This document shows positions 22,640 through 35,305 of a stretch of 64,000 bases of DNA, piece after piece. The stretch is from Juglans regia (lineage: Eukaryota; Streptophyta; Magnoliopsida; Fagales; Juglandaceae). Where the stretch lies: the NCBI RefSeq assembly GCF_001411555.2, contig NC_049915.1, positions 19,296,640 through 19,360,639 on the forward strand, read 5' to 3'. The translations under genes and the position numbers were made by a program. The notes below the pieces were generated by a model, which saw only the letters and a program-made list of their open reading frames with translations, had not been told where the DNA came from and ran no database searches. Every line of letters begins with the position of its first letter. Within the stretch, counting starts at the first letter, position 1.

Positions 22640-25600
22640 AAAAAGGACTTGGAGGCTACAGGGGAGGGAGTGTTCAGACTTCAGACTTTAGAGCCAACTA
22701 TAAATTAAAGCAATGATTGCCAAAAGATCAAAATTAATCTGAAGGGAGAGAGGGGATAAATGTAATAATTTCATTTAAGCCCGTTTGAAAAAAGTTGAAT
22801 TTTTTTAATCTTAAAATAATAATAATAATATTAAAAAATATTATTTTAATAATATTTTATTTAAATTTTAACTTTTATTTTAAATCATCTCATTATTTAA
22901 ATAGGGACTTAATACTTACCGGATCAATAAAATTCTATTTTTACATTGAGTTTGTAATTAAGTGATCGATATTAACCTAAAAAGAAGGCTAGCTATTGTC
23001 TAACCGTACTCCTTAAACATAAGAGAGAGAACAAAAAAATCTTCAAATTATTGCTCAATTTACAATCATATCCTAAAGATTGAAATGTATCCCATTTTTC
23101 TATTAAAAAGAAAACATTCTTTCGAAATTTTCTCAAAAAGTACAATATACCCCTAGTAAATTACTGAAATTAAATTTTAAAAGAAAAATTATTTTGAAGA
23201 TCGTGCTTGAAAAATTGAACAATATATATGGTTGAAAGAAATTTAAAATAATAGACAACTATTTTCAAGAGTGTTTATTTCAGATATTTTATGGAGGCTA
23301 GGGGGTGCATTCAAATATTATGGTACTTAAGAGGCAAATATATCGATAGTTTAGAGGGTAATTGCAAATTGGCTAATAGTTTGAGCTTTGAGGACGGTTG
23401 GTATAATTTTACCCATAGAAAATAATATATAGATGGATAATTTGCTTATCTAATCTATTATTATTTCATTATCGAATTAAAAATGTTGAAAGAAATTAAC
23501 TATAATTTTATTACAATGACAATAAGATATGTTGTGCAGAAAGATAAAACAAAAAAACCACCAAACCAACAAATGAGATCAGACTTGATACTAAAATCAT
23601 TTCAACTCATCTCATATTATCATTATAATTTTTATAAATTTCTCTATAAAATATAATAAATAATTTAATTTTTTTTAATTTTAAAAATAATAATATTAAA
23701 AAAATATTTTATTTAATTTTTAATTTTTATCTAAAATTATATTATCTCTTCCTATTATCCAAACTCTACCAAACTCTAACAATTAGACCCGGACTCATGT
23801 TTATTGGCTGAACTAAGGTGGGGGACAGTTGAAGAAGAGTTTTGCATATAGTCCAATCGGAGAAGTCGCCTAAGGAGCTTTGGGTGGCATTTATCGTTAG
23901 CGTGGACCATAAGGCATTGTACGTCTCTGTTCAAACTTATTGAAAAGTGGAAATCTCAGGCCACCGAACGCTTAATTCCAAAAACGCGTCTCTCGTGAAT
24001 TCAATAAATTAATATTAATACAGAACAACCAATAAAGAAAAAACACGTGTAAATCTGTTGAAATTGCTTTCAAGTAAATATAAGTTTTCAAACTATCTCA
24101 TTACTCTCTAACATAAGCAGTAAAAAAAATCTCACACAGTAAAAAGAATTTATTTTTGATTAATTTTATTATTAATTATTGATTATTATTTACTATTTTA
24201 TTATTTTTATTATTATTTACAAATCATCCAAAAGAGTCATTTTAGATTGTGTTTGGATATTAAAGTGAGTTGAGTTGAGATAATAAAATATTGTTAGAAT
24301 ATTATTTTTTAATATTATTATTATTTTAAGATTTGAAAAAGTTGAATTATTTATTATATTTTGTATTGAGATTTGAAAAAATTGTAATGATGAGTTGAGA
24401 TGAGTTTGGTATCCAAAAGAGTCACGCTAACTCGCTTACTTTGTCTGATAGGCATATTTTGTATTTTTATTTTTTTCTCATTTTTTTTTATATTTTTTTA
24501 ACATATTTAAATATTTTTAAAAAATAAAAAAAAATACATCAATATACTAAAAATTATTTTCTTAATAATTGAGTAAAAAATAATAATAAAAAAAATTAAA
24601 TATACAAACAGCTAAATTAAATATAACCACTGTGACTTTACTGGGCCGTGCCCACCTTGTATCAATTATTTAGGCACTAATTTGGATAATAAAGTATTTT
24701 GAGAATATTTTATTATTATTATTTATTTATTTTTTATTACGTTTTACTACTATTAAATATTTTATTATTATTTCTCATTATTATTCTCAAAATATCTAAA
24801 ATCACCTCGTAGGCCTTCGGTCGCAATATTTATTATTTTGTATTCTCAATACCTAAACGCGCGCAACCTTAATATAGCAATCAATTCCTACCACGTCAAA
24901 GATGAGGGCACCGACTTAAAAGAAAAATATAAAAATAATTATATAAATTTATGTGAGATATCAAATTTTAAAATTATCTTTATTGTAATATAAATTTAAT
25001 TTTTCACATCAATATAACTAAACTCATTTATACACGAGTTTATGAATTCATTTCATCTCATCTTATTATATTATTATAATTTTTTTAAAGAGTAGTTCTA
25101 CGTATAATTATGAAGTACGTAAATGCTGCGTAATTATTTTGAAAAAAATTAAGGTCTATTATTAAAAAATTAATTTTTTTATATAAATCTTATATTTTAT
25201 TCACTTTTTTTAAAATGATTATGCGACGGTTATACAATTCATGGTTATAAATATATTTTATTTTTTCTAAATTTTTACATAAAATATAATAAATAATTTA
25301 ATTTTTTTAAATTACAATTCAAATTTTTAAAATTTTAAAATAATAATAATATTAAAAATTAAAAATTTAATAATATTTTATTCATTTCTCATCTCATATC
25401 ATCGTCTAAACTGCTTCGGCAGTATTAATATAATTTAAAACAGAAGGGCATTTTCGTAAAAAAGCCATAGTGGCATGAGATTTCCACGAATCCAGCTGAA
25501 AGTTGCTACGAAGTTTCACTCTCTTCTTTATTTCCAGGACAACGATGTAATACCAACTACTCTGGAATTTGTTGGAGATAAAATGAAATGAAATGAGATC

Positions 25601-25690
25601 AGATTAGATAAGTTCAGTTGAGATAAAAATTAAAAGTTAAATAAAATATATTTTTAATATTATTTTTATTTTAAAGTTTAAAAAAATTGT
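22640..25690. other. MITE-filled intergenic stretch
   Basis: No gene seen. It contains family 1 MITE pieces at 22775-22905, 23585-23780, 24243-24425, 25040-25410 (interrupted) and 25575-25690, a family 2 piece at 24672-24835, family 5 at 24465-24600 and family 3 at 25088-25262. A segment at 22925-23115 is repeated at 35845-36060. Confidence 0.6.
24243..24425 (+). mobile_element. MITE, family 1, best-preserved copy
   Basis: Reads TTAGATTGTGTTTGGATATT, GAGTTGAGTTGAGATAATAA, ATTGTTAGAATATTATTTTT, AAGTTGAATTATTTATTATA and closes with GATGAGTTTGGTATCCAAAAG. It is almost the same as the 61568-61770 copy. Confidence 0.65.
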
Positions 25691-26145
25691 TAGATTTAAT
25701 AGTATGATGAAGTTGCTACAACACCACCAAAAGTGGCCTTTTTTAATTTAAGTTTTTTTTTGTTTCTATTTTTCTATTTCATTGATCTAAATTTAGTTTA
25801 ATAGTAAACTACATAGAGTTTCACAAAAACATAAAAATATTTTTTTTTAGGAGAGATCAATATATAGTCATGACGTTCTTTTAAATAAGTAAATTATTAC
25901 CTTTTGCAACCAACTAAAGCAAACACGGCGCTTCAATAAAAATAAAATTTAATTTTACAAAACTGTTCTTAATCTAATATGGAATTGTAAATGAGTTGTC
26001 TGTTAATTATTTTCCATATAGAAAACTACAGAAACTTTAAACAACAATCTGAGTTGCACTAAGTCATAGTTAAAGATTAAAAAGAAATATAATCATATAT
26101 ATACACACACGTACATACACCAATGAATTAGTTTACTATTTTTAG

Positions 26146-26364
26146 GCCTTATTTGTTTTCAGAAAACAAATGAGATAATATGAGATGAGATAAAAGTTAA
26201 AAACTGTATAAAATATTATTAGAATATATTTTTTTAATATTATTTTTACTTTAAGATTTTAAAAAATTAAATTTTTTATTTTATTTTGTATGAAAATTTA
26301 AAAAAATTGTAATGATTAGATGAGATGAGTTGAGAGTACTTATGAGAACAAGTAAGGCCTTAAC
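26146..26364 (+). mobile_element. MITE, family 1, with clear terminal inverted repeats
   Basis: TTAGGCCTTATTTGTTTTC at the left matches TTAAGGCCTTACTTGTTCTC (reverse complement of the right end). The core carries AATATTATTTTTACTTTAAG and GATGAGATGAGTTGAGA. It sits in the shared TNL intron beside the pseudogene. Confidence 0.65.
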
Positions 26365-26442
26365 TTCACCATTTTTCTAGGAGGTTTAAATTGTAAAAAG
26401 AACCAAATGTAAAGTCAAAGATTATTTTTAGGGTCATCTTAC

Positions 26443-29029
26443 CGTATTTTCTTCTAATACATGACGAACATCTTCATGAAATCATAATCTACTACGTTTG
26501 CCAGCTTCTTTAAGGAATTTTTGTTGAACAATTTCCTTACCCATTTCTTGCGATAAGTCATGCATCTCAAACTATTTGTCAATATTTATGAGACACTTAT
26601 CTCTAAGCCTTGCGATGCTGATAGTTGATGAAAAATCACAACAATCTAGTATTTCTATGACATATTTAACATTCTTCCCCTCGAACAAACATGCAATGAC
26701 AAGGTAAATATCTTTTTTATTATCATCCAACCCATCATAGCTTATTCTAAGCATTTCATAAATACGCTTTTTAGGATTTCTTTCATACTTTTCAAATGCA
26801 CTTTTCCATTCTTGTACATTTCTACCACGCTACTTTGAACCAAACACTGTGAGGGCTAGTGGTATGCCCTTAGCATAACCTATTATACATTTTGTAAGTT
26901 TCACATAACTTTCAACTGACTTGTCTCTTTTAAATGCATGCCAACTAAATAGTTGAATAGCTTAGTTGTCGTCCAATCCTTGCACTTCATACATTGAATC
27001 AACCTTATGATAAGTTAATAGATGTTAATCTCTTGTTGTTATTATTATTCTGCTTCCTGAACCAAACCAATTATGATCTCCAGCAACTCATTCACATCAT
27101 CAAGAATTAGAAGTAACATTTTAAAGCAAAGCCGACACTTTATAACACTATATCTCGAGCACTACCAACATGAAAACTTCTAGAGTTTCCTAAGAGCTCA
27201 TCAAGAAATCTCTCTTGCAGTTTAACTAGGCCATCCTCTCAACTTGAAATTTTTCTAACATTTGCCAAAAAACATCTAGCTTCAAATTGATGTGCAATGG
27301 AGTTATAGACTGCTTTGACAATAGTTGTTTGACCAATTCCAAATATCCCTATCATGAGAGTAGTCTCATTCCTTCCAATTTCTAAAATAGCATTCAAGTC
27401 TTTTACACGAGACTCTAATTCAATTGGATACTCAACAATATTTAGGTATGTATATCTAACTATTTTTGAATCCATCCATTAAATGATTTTATAGATAAAT
27501 TCAAATTCATTCCTGCGATTACAATGAATAAGAATATTTAATGAGTCACATATTTCACATAAAAAGATACTGAATTTCTCTACTTACAAATAATCATGAA
27601 AAAAGTTACTAATCTAATATAATATAATTTATATACATTTTTATACTAGGTGATGTAAAAGATCACTTCCAGTTGCCATATGGTCTAGTTACAAGATTTT
27701 CTTTCTAGTTAATTTCCTTAATACCAATTAAATTTCTATGAAACCAACAAAAATGAAAACAAAAAGACACCATTGGGCAATAAAAAAAAAAAAAAGGTTT
27801 CGCCACCAATTTGGAAAATTACATTGGTCATGAGTACCACAAAATTAAAGAACTATAAAAGCAAATACAGCTGTACATAGCAGTACAAGAAATCTTGCAC
27901 AAACCTGCATAACGAATCTTGCGCACAAGAATGTATAGAGATACATAGCCTACCCAAAGCATGAATCAAACCATTGTAGAGAGACATAAAAACGATATTA
28001 CCAAGCTGATCAAAGACAAGGACAACAAATAAGGAAGGCCAGTTGATTCACGGAAAGAGTATGGTGCCTGTGGAAAATGATGTAATAATTGTGCTTTCAT
28101 TTATAATCTACTTAATTAATTAGCTAGGAAACACATTTAATTAATCTGCATGTGGATGCCTAGAAAATAATGGATTTGGAACTTCTTAATCGTGAAACGA
28201 AAAGCTTATTTAAGTTGTAATATATGATCTGTTAAGAGCATGCAATTATGAAATTTAACAATCTACTAAAATTTGTAAGAAAGCAAGGACCACAACCTTA
28301 GTTAGCACCCGAAATTATCCATAAAAAGAGTTAAAAGATAGAGGGAATCTAAAATCTATAGTGACATATATAAATGTGCTAGTAAAAAATTGATATGCTA
28401 TTCAAAAACCACATGCTTCCTACATGCTAAAAAACACATGGTAATTTTTTAAATAAGTAACTATGTTTGGAGAAAAACTCTATTCTCTATGAGCACAAGA
28501 GTTAAGAAGTAGTACCCGTCTTCCAAATGATCTCCAGCCAAATGGGCGACCTCTTGTAGGGTTTCCATCCACCTATGCACCTTTGTATCCTCCTTGAACC
28601 TCTCTTGATGTTTAGCTAATGCTTTTTCAAAACTTTCTCTATGATTTTGTACTTCTGATGGATTTACATGGTAAAATACTGGTAAAAAAATTTGTTGTTT
28701 TGTTTCCTTACACTCGAGGATCTTTGTTAGCTCTTCCAAGCACCATGTGAATGATGCATAATATGGAGATAATATAATGATGGAAATCATCGGCTCCTCA
28801 ATGAATTTGAGAAGTGTAGGTGAAATTGACTCTCCTCTTTCAAGGTCATTGTCATCTATGTAGGTTTTGATTCCCCTTTGACAGCATAGTATAGATGGGC
28901 AATAAAAGTATTTGCGAGCGTATCTATTTCTCTAAAACTCAAAAATACATCGTGAGACCATTTAGAGGTAGAAGAAGAAGAAGAAAAAGACGACAATGAT
29001 CAAGAAGAAGGCAAACTGATGAATGCCAT
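26443..29029 (-). pseudogene. TIR-NBS pseudogene (TNL-2)
   Basis: The TIR exon equivalent is 29029-28516 and the NB-ARC equivalent 27512-26443, both with GT-AG sites. The start codon is followed by an in-frame TGA after nine codons, and the N-terminal TIR strand is frameshifted. The later TIR part is readable (CLEELTKILECKETKQQI, KALAKHQERFKED). The NB-ARC exon is about 40 nt shorter than in its paralogs, with several stops and frameshifts. The P-loop reads GIFGIGQTT, so the catalytic GK is lost. RNBS-B and GLPL regions are recognisable in fragments. Homology ends in the following intron near 25.7 kb; the LRR and C-JID exons are missing. Confidence 0.85.
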
Positions 29030-29239
29030 TGAAGAAGAAGTGATTGAAATTCTGATACAGATACGATATCCACTCTCGTTAAGTAGAGGAGCAGATGCAA
29101 CTTTGCACAATTATTGGGAAAGAAAAAACAAATACAAAAAGAAAGAAAACGAGGACCAACTTCTTGGCCGGCAAGGCTAATAATTTGGAGCTTTCAGTGG
29201 GACACTGGGAATCTATTTAGCTCGCCATTAATTGTCGTT

Positions 29240-30795
29240 AGTGTTAGAGATAATAGCATATTGATTTGATTTTTATAATTATTAAAAACAATTTGATATC
29301 ATATTATCTTGATTTGATTTTTATAATAATTTTCATATGCTAAGATTTATGCCTCGTATGTATTTAATAACAATTAAAAATAAGAAAGATGTAACCTTCA
29401 AATTGTATCTCTTTAATAACAATTAGACGGTGAACCTCTCTCTCTCTCTCTCTAAAAACCAGACCGTCTCTCTCTAAAAACTCTCTCATCCGAATCTAGT
29501 TGGAGGGAAGGGGAGCTTCGGCTCCTTCTTCCTCTTCCTCTCCTCCCTCTCTACTGCCGGCCCTTCTTCTCCGGAGGGTTTTGTTTGTTTTGTTTTGTTT
29601 TTTTTTTTTTTAAGTTTTCGGCCGAATAAGGGAGGGTAGCTGTTTCGAGCTTCTCCAGTGACCATCGTCCTACATGCGCACCACCGGGAAAAGCCTCACC
29701 CGCCGATCTTGCAGTCAACCGGATTGGGCACCATTCGGAGCGGTGAGTTGCTCCGACACGCAGTTTAAAGGAAATGCGTGGGGCACTCAAATCACCGCGA
29801 TTCATCTTCTGTCAATGTCATGCGCGGCAGCTCAGGGTTCAGTGACTCCGGCAACATCTTGACTGACCGAAAGGCTCCTTCCCAGTGTGGTGCATGCCAT
29901 GCACGCACCACCGATGCTTTCCCTTTTGTTTTTCCCGATTATGTTTGTTGGTGTTGTTTGGTGGTTTCTGGTTTCACGCACTGTTCATGTTAGTTTTTAC
30001 TGTTTATTTACTGTTCATTTAATTGAATGTTTACAAAACTTAAAAGAAAAAATATTATATTTGGATAGCCCAAACTACTATATGATACAACTCCAGATGA
30101 GATGTTTTCGTCTGAACTGACTATCCAAACTCACCTTAATTTTGAGAAAGCGGATGAAAATCATATAATTTCTTTACCTACAATCTATATATTGGCTTGA
30201 TGGATAGAAACACCCTCAATTTGTAATTTTCTTTTTTCAACAAACTTGCATTGAATTAAAATAGAGAATACAATACGAGTGGGTAGAGAATATTGATAAA
30301 AACTCATGCACAAAAATTGCAGTGCAAATAGTAAAAAATAAAAATAAATGGATAATGGAACCTAATAAATTGGATTTGAACCCTTGTTACTTGGCCAAGC
30401 CAAGGATGGAACCGCTGCAATAGCGGTTATAAAATCCAGCTTGTGGATTTGTCGATTATAGTTGTGATTTGCATGCGTGAAAGAAACACTGCAACCATCT
30501 TTCTAGAGCCGTTGATAAAGATCTTCACGTCCTTTTCCTCTAGATTCTCAGTTAGGAAAAGTTGAAACATAGTCGAATAGTTAGAATTGGACAATTCGGG
30601 TCGTTGGCTGCATTTAGGAATGTGCAGCGACGACAGGTTCTATTCTACACATGTCAAATCAAACGGAGTAGAAGGAACGAGATCCGAAAAACAAAGGCAC
30701 TGGGGTTAAAAACAAAGGCAGTCAGTCCTAGTTTCTTATAGAGAGACTCATCATTCTCTTTAAAAACCCCCCAGATTAGTAACGGCGCAGAGGGA
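29240..30795. other. Repeat-rich stretch before the solo LTR
   Basis: Includes a CT run at 29430-29450, a GC-rich stretch at 29500-29930 resembling the 5' part of the non-autonomous retroposon family, and an AT-rich 30.0-30.4 kb part with a MITE-like segment (30020-30140). Several short open frames are present but none shows a domain. The element's limits are unclear. Confidence 0.35.
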
Positions 30796-32724
30796 GGAGC
30801 TGTTAGACCCCCACGTCGAGTTTCCTCTAGAAATGCCGCACATGCCCTAGTCATGGTGGGAACATACACCTTGGCTAGCCCACAACCATGCCTTGGCTCG
30901 TGGGAGGTCACGCACGGGGCGCCCAGCATGCATGCATGCCTTGGCCCGCACGATGGCATTCACGGGGCGCCCAGCATGCAGGCTAGCGAGGCTATAGAGG
31001 ACCTGCCCAGGCGCACAGCCAAGCACCGCATGCCCATGCGTGCGGCAATGCGCACAGCCAGGCACGCAGCACATCCCATGCACGCAGGACAGCGCGCAGC
31101 ACAGCCAGGCGCGCAGCACAGCCCGTGTGCGCAACCATGCTCATGGCCTGGCGCGCAACAACACGCCGCACGCCCACGCACATTCCAGTGTGCAGGCCCG
31201 TGCGCACGCTAATGGGTTGCGTGGCCCTGCGCGTGCCTAAGTGCCGCAAGGCCATGCGCACATCCATGTGCCGCACGGCCAGGCCAACCAACCAAGTCAG
31301 CGCGCACGCGCACACGCCCATGCCCACCATTTAGCCGCACGCTAGCGGACGCCCATGCCCACCATCCTGCCGCATGCCAGCGAGGTTAGTGGCATGCCTC
31401 ACTGCCCCAGCCCGTGCCTTGCAGAGCAGGCCAGTGGGCGCATGGCTCCAGCCCATACCTTGCAGCCAGCGCCTAGGCCACCAGCCTAGGCCATGCAGTG
31501 CACCCACATGGCTCACCATCAGCAAGCCATGCCGCACCACTTGACCATGGACCAGCCTGAAGACCACCATGCACCAACCTAGCCCATCATGGGTCATGCA
31601 TGCCACGGCTAGACTTGGTCCATGACCACTATCATGACATTTACTTTATTTATTTATTTATTTTCAAGGGACCTATTGGGGGTTTCCAAATTTTTTTGCT
31701 TATAAATAGAACTTCATGCATTTGCCTTGGGATCTTTTGACAAAACTCCTAGTGAGAGAACTATTGTTTGAGAGATCATTTTCGATGCCTTTGCATTTGG
31801 GCTTTTTGGGTGAAATTCATGAATCCCAAAGAGAGGATTACACCTTAGAATTCATTGAATAGGTGTAATCCATTTAACTTGTTTCTTTACAACTTGATGA
31901 AATTCGTGAATCTAAGTTGTATTATCAATATATGAGGTTTATTCATTTCTTGTGCAATTCGTGAATCAAGAATTAGATTGTATTTGTTTATGCTTTGGTT
32001 CATTCAAGTGCATGAGTGTTTTGCATTTTGTTCTTGAGTGTTCATCTTTGTTCTTAGAGTTCTTCACATTTTTGCTCTTCCAAATCCATTTTGCCCTAGT
32101 GGTCGACCAACAAAGGTGTTAGTCAACTTTCCATAAGTTGATTCTCATCTTTTGTTGCGTTAGCCGAACACAACATACTTGCCAAGTCCAATCCCAATTC
32201 GGCAACCACTTGCCTTATTGGGACTTGCCTTAACCGCCCACTCCACTTACCATAATTAGAGTTCCTACATTTTAGGAACCCTAATTGACCAAATCCTTAC
32301 CATAGCCAGCTATATACACTTCCCATTTGAGTTCCAAGAATTTAGGAAACTTTCCTAAATTCACTCAACTACCCAACTCGTCCAACCCTAGCCGCACATA
32401 CCAAAACCCTAATTCCAAAACCCTAGTCGTCCATCACCACTTTCCAAACTCTAAACCCAAGTTCCAAGTGGCGCCAACCCTAGTTCCTCACTAGTGTCGT
32501 GCGCCCCTTACCACCATTCTAGCCATACACTTCCTTGACCATTTTCACCATTCCAAACATCCATTCTAGCCTAAACACTTAACCTCACCATCCCAAATTG
32601 GCCATTGTGACCATCATCAATCGAGGACCAAGCAAGAGAGGGACAAGGTTTCGGTCATTTCAAGACTACCATTGGTGTGGAGAACAAAGTGTTTAGGAAC
32701 TTGACCGAGGTCCCTAACAGGAGC
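30796..32724 (+). mobile_element. Solo LTR of an LTR retrotransposon, 5-bp TSD
   Basis: The LTR spans 30801-32719, starts TGTTAG and ends CTAACA, and is flanked by GGAGC at 30796-30800 and 32720-32724. A TATAAATA box lies at about 31703. No gag or pol frame is inside, and there is no second LTR, so it is a solo LTR left by recombination. The 5' part (30840-31620) is GC-rich and built from degenerate GCGCACAGCC / GGCACGCAGCAC units. Confidence 0.8.
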
Positions 32725-34327
32725 TCCCCCCTCCTTCATCTCTCATTCCTCTCATCTCTAGTTTTCTCTCTCTCTTTTATTTTTTATTTTTTATTATTTT
32801 ATTATTTTTTCCATTTTTGGGTGTTTTTCAGGGCTAAGTAAGGAGGAAGGCCAATCAGCTACTCTCCGGCATCCGGCATCTAGCAACCACCATGCGCCCT
32901 ACTGCAGGCTTCCCAAGGCGCCAATCCTTCAGACGGGCGAACAATTTTGCTGAATGGAGCAACGCGTAAGCCACATGCGCAACCCAAAGAGAGCACATAT
33001 ATTCCACGCACCACCACTCAGGGTGCCCTTCTGCCGCCACGCGGGGCTTTTTTGGGTCTAGGAGTACCGACTACTTTAGACCTAACCGTCCGCCATATCC
33101 CTAGGGTGGCGCGTGGCTCTCACGTGCCATCACAGCCGTTGTTTGTGTTACTTTTTTCCTCCAAGGTTGAAAATGCGGATCTATATCTTTCCAAAATATT
33201 CTCATATTTTTTAAATTTCTGTAAAGTCTTTTATTTTTAGAAAAATGAAAATAATAAAACACATAGTCTCTTGGACTTTCGTCCGTAGAATGTGTCATCA
33301 ACTCTGTCTTGGACAGAGTGTGGGGTTTGGTTAACTCTATTCCATCTAAAACACATAGTCTCTTGGGCTTTTGTCCGTAGAATGTGTCATCAACTCCGTC
33401 TTAAACGGAGTGTGGGGTTTGGTTAACTCAACTCCATCTTAGACGGAATTTGGAGTTTGATTAACTCTGTTTTGGGCAGAGTTGTGCTGTCTCTCAGACT
33501 TTAGATCTGTAGAGGTTTGCAGCTTGGACTAGACCATCATGTTAGTCACGAGTGTGTACTGGAGAGCTATTAATGTTGTAGTTGACGTGTAATATAAGTT
33601 TCAGGTCCAGTTTATAATGTCCGTTATTAAAAAATGCAGGTCCAGTCATGTTATGTCCTTAGAGTATTCTCTATCTCTTTATAAGGAACATGATGAAGCC
33701 CAGAGGATCGCTTCTCAATCTTTTTCTACGAACTTCAAATGGCATCCTCCACCTGCTGCTGTGTTAAAGTTGAACACTAATGGAGCAACTTTTGCAAATC
33801 AATCTAGTTCAGGAATTAGAGTGATTCTAAGAGATTCCCATGGCAGAGTCTTAATGTCAGTAAGTCGTAAAGAGAATGAGGTCCAGGATTCTATGGAAAT
33901 TGAATTGCTTGCAATCTTAAGAGGTATGCAGCTATGCTTCCCAATGGGGATTCCTGAATTGATAGTGGAGACAGATTCCTTATTGAGTGTGCAAGCATTA
34001 CAAAGCCAAGATGAACTTATGTCTATGCAGGGTAACCTGATTAGTGCTATCAAGGAATTGATGAAACAGATGCCTATGGTCTCAATCCAACATGTGAGTC
34101 GGCTGGCTAATGGAGCTGCAGATGGTTTGGCCTAATATGCATGGTTCCTTAATACTCTTACAGTTTGGTCGGATTATGTCCCTGAATCTGTTTCCCAAGT
34201 TGTGGAGTTTGAAACTGTGTAATCTGTTTTTCTATTTTCTGTTGCATGGTTCTTGTTTTAACTATGTTTTATGTTTTCCAGTTAAGCTGATGAATAAAGT
34301 GATGTTTTGCTATAAAAAAAAAAAAAA
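32725..34327 (+). mobile_element. LINE-related element with RNase H domain, A-tail
   Basis: Before the solo LTR inserted, this continued leftward past 30795. It has a CT-rich start, a 92-bp tandem repeat at 33256-33500, and then a frame at 33617-34135 that is an RNase H-like (RVT_3) domain: LKLNTNGATF, GIRVILRDSHG, MEIELLAILRGM, VETDSLLSV and LANGAADGLA. The first catalytic Asp position is Asn (NTNGA). An A-tail ends at 34327. I did not find a convincing TSD. Confidence 0.65.
33256..33487 (+). repeat. 92-bp tandem repeat with stem-loops
   Basis: Two full units begin at 33256 and 33348 (AAAACACATAGTCTCTTGG), followed by a partial third. Each unit has two small inverted repeats: GGAC/GTCC before GTAGAA, and CTCTGTC/GACAGAG, which becomes CTCCGT/ACGGAG in unit 2. 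Confidence 0.8.
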
Positions 34328-34379
34328 TTATGAATGAATACAATATGCATTTTTCTAAAAAAATAGAGAAAAAAGAAAC

Positions 34380-35262
34380 CTCAATCGCTGGAACGAAAAT
34401 AACTCCCTCACTTTTTCTGTCTCTCTTAAGAGTAAAGAGTGCTTGGTCTTATGCAGCCTCTACTGGAACCAGGTAACATATTTCTGCATTAAATAAAATG
34501 ACTTTTTAATCAAGAATTTTTGTAACAGCACTTTTTATCTGTTTTGACTATTTTCCAAGTTTCCGGTTCATGTTAATTAATTGTTTTGATTAGTAGTTAT
34601 ATTCTTTTGTTTGGTGCACATATGAATTTTGACTGTTTAGTTTAAACATATCCATGGGTTGTATACAATTGTTGGGAATTTGTAGGAACAGACATCAGAA
34701 TGAAATTTGGAAATATCGGTATTTGGGGCTTGAGAAAACAATGGCTAGACTCAAGTGATCCTTTAAAAGTGTTGTGGTCCTTTTTATTTCCTTGGTTTTC
34801 TTTGCAACCAAACAAAAAGGGTATAGCTTTCTTGGTGCTTCTTCTTTTTATTATTATTATTTTTTTTTTTACAGTGCTTTCTTGGTGCTAATTCGTGTTT
34901 ATGCATCTATTGTTTAAATTGATTTGGTTTGGTAAATGGTAAGCTATAAGTAAGAGCAAAAACTAGATGTGTTCTGATATTTTGCTGCTTGTATTAAGAA
35001 TCCGAGAAGCACATTTTTCCACTAATATGTGAGTTTTCTCAGAGAGATCCAAAACTGATTATGTAGTAATTCTATAGAACTTCAGGATTTTTTGGGCCTT
35101 CTTGAAATTATTTTTCTTCTAGGGATATTTGTGGACAATTCCCAAAAGCATGTAACCTAAGAGGATTCTGTTTAGGTTCTCTGTGTGAATTTTATTTGGG
35201 AATTTGGAGTGACTTATGAGTAAAAGATGTATTTTTGCAGCATAGATTTTGAAACTCTAAGG
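34380..35262 (+). repeat. Copy of the PUP11 leader exon and first intron
   Basis: Aligns with 44970-45563 and 46190-46440. It includes TCAATCGCTGGAACGAAAAT, the donor AACCAGGTAACATATTTCTG, GGAAATATCGGTATTTGGGG and GTAAGCTATAAGTAAGAGC. It stops before the coding exon, at GATTTTGAAACTCT (35249-35262). The hAT MITE seen at 45564-46189 is absent here. Confidence 0.85.
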
Positions 35263-35305
35263 ATCGTATATATATATTGGCATTGTATGATCTTTTGCAT
35301 TCTCT

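Noticed and set aside
30654..31606. Overlapping open frames on both strands, rich in Ala, Arg, Cys and His
   Set aside because: All six frames are open because the DNA is a GC-rich degenerate repeat inside the solo LTR. No domain, no splice structure.
33256..33487. CRISPR-like repeated units
   Set aside because: Direct tandem units without spacers in a plant retroelement.
33617..34135. RNase H-like frame as a host gene
   Set aside because: It has the LINE RVT_3 layout, a lost catalytic Asp, and an A-tail close downstream.
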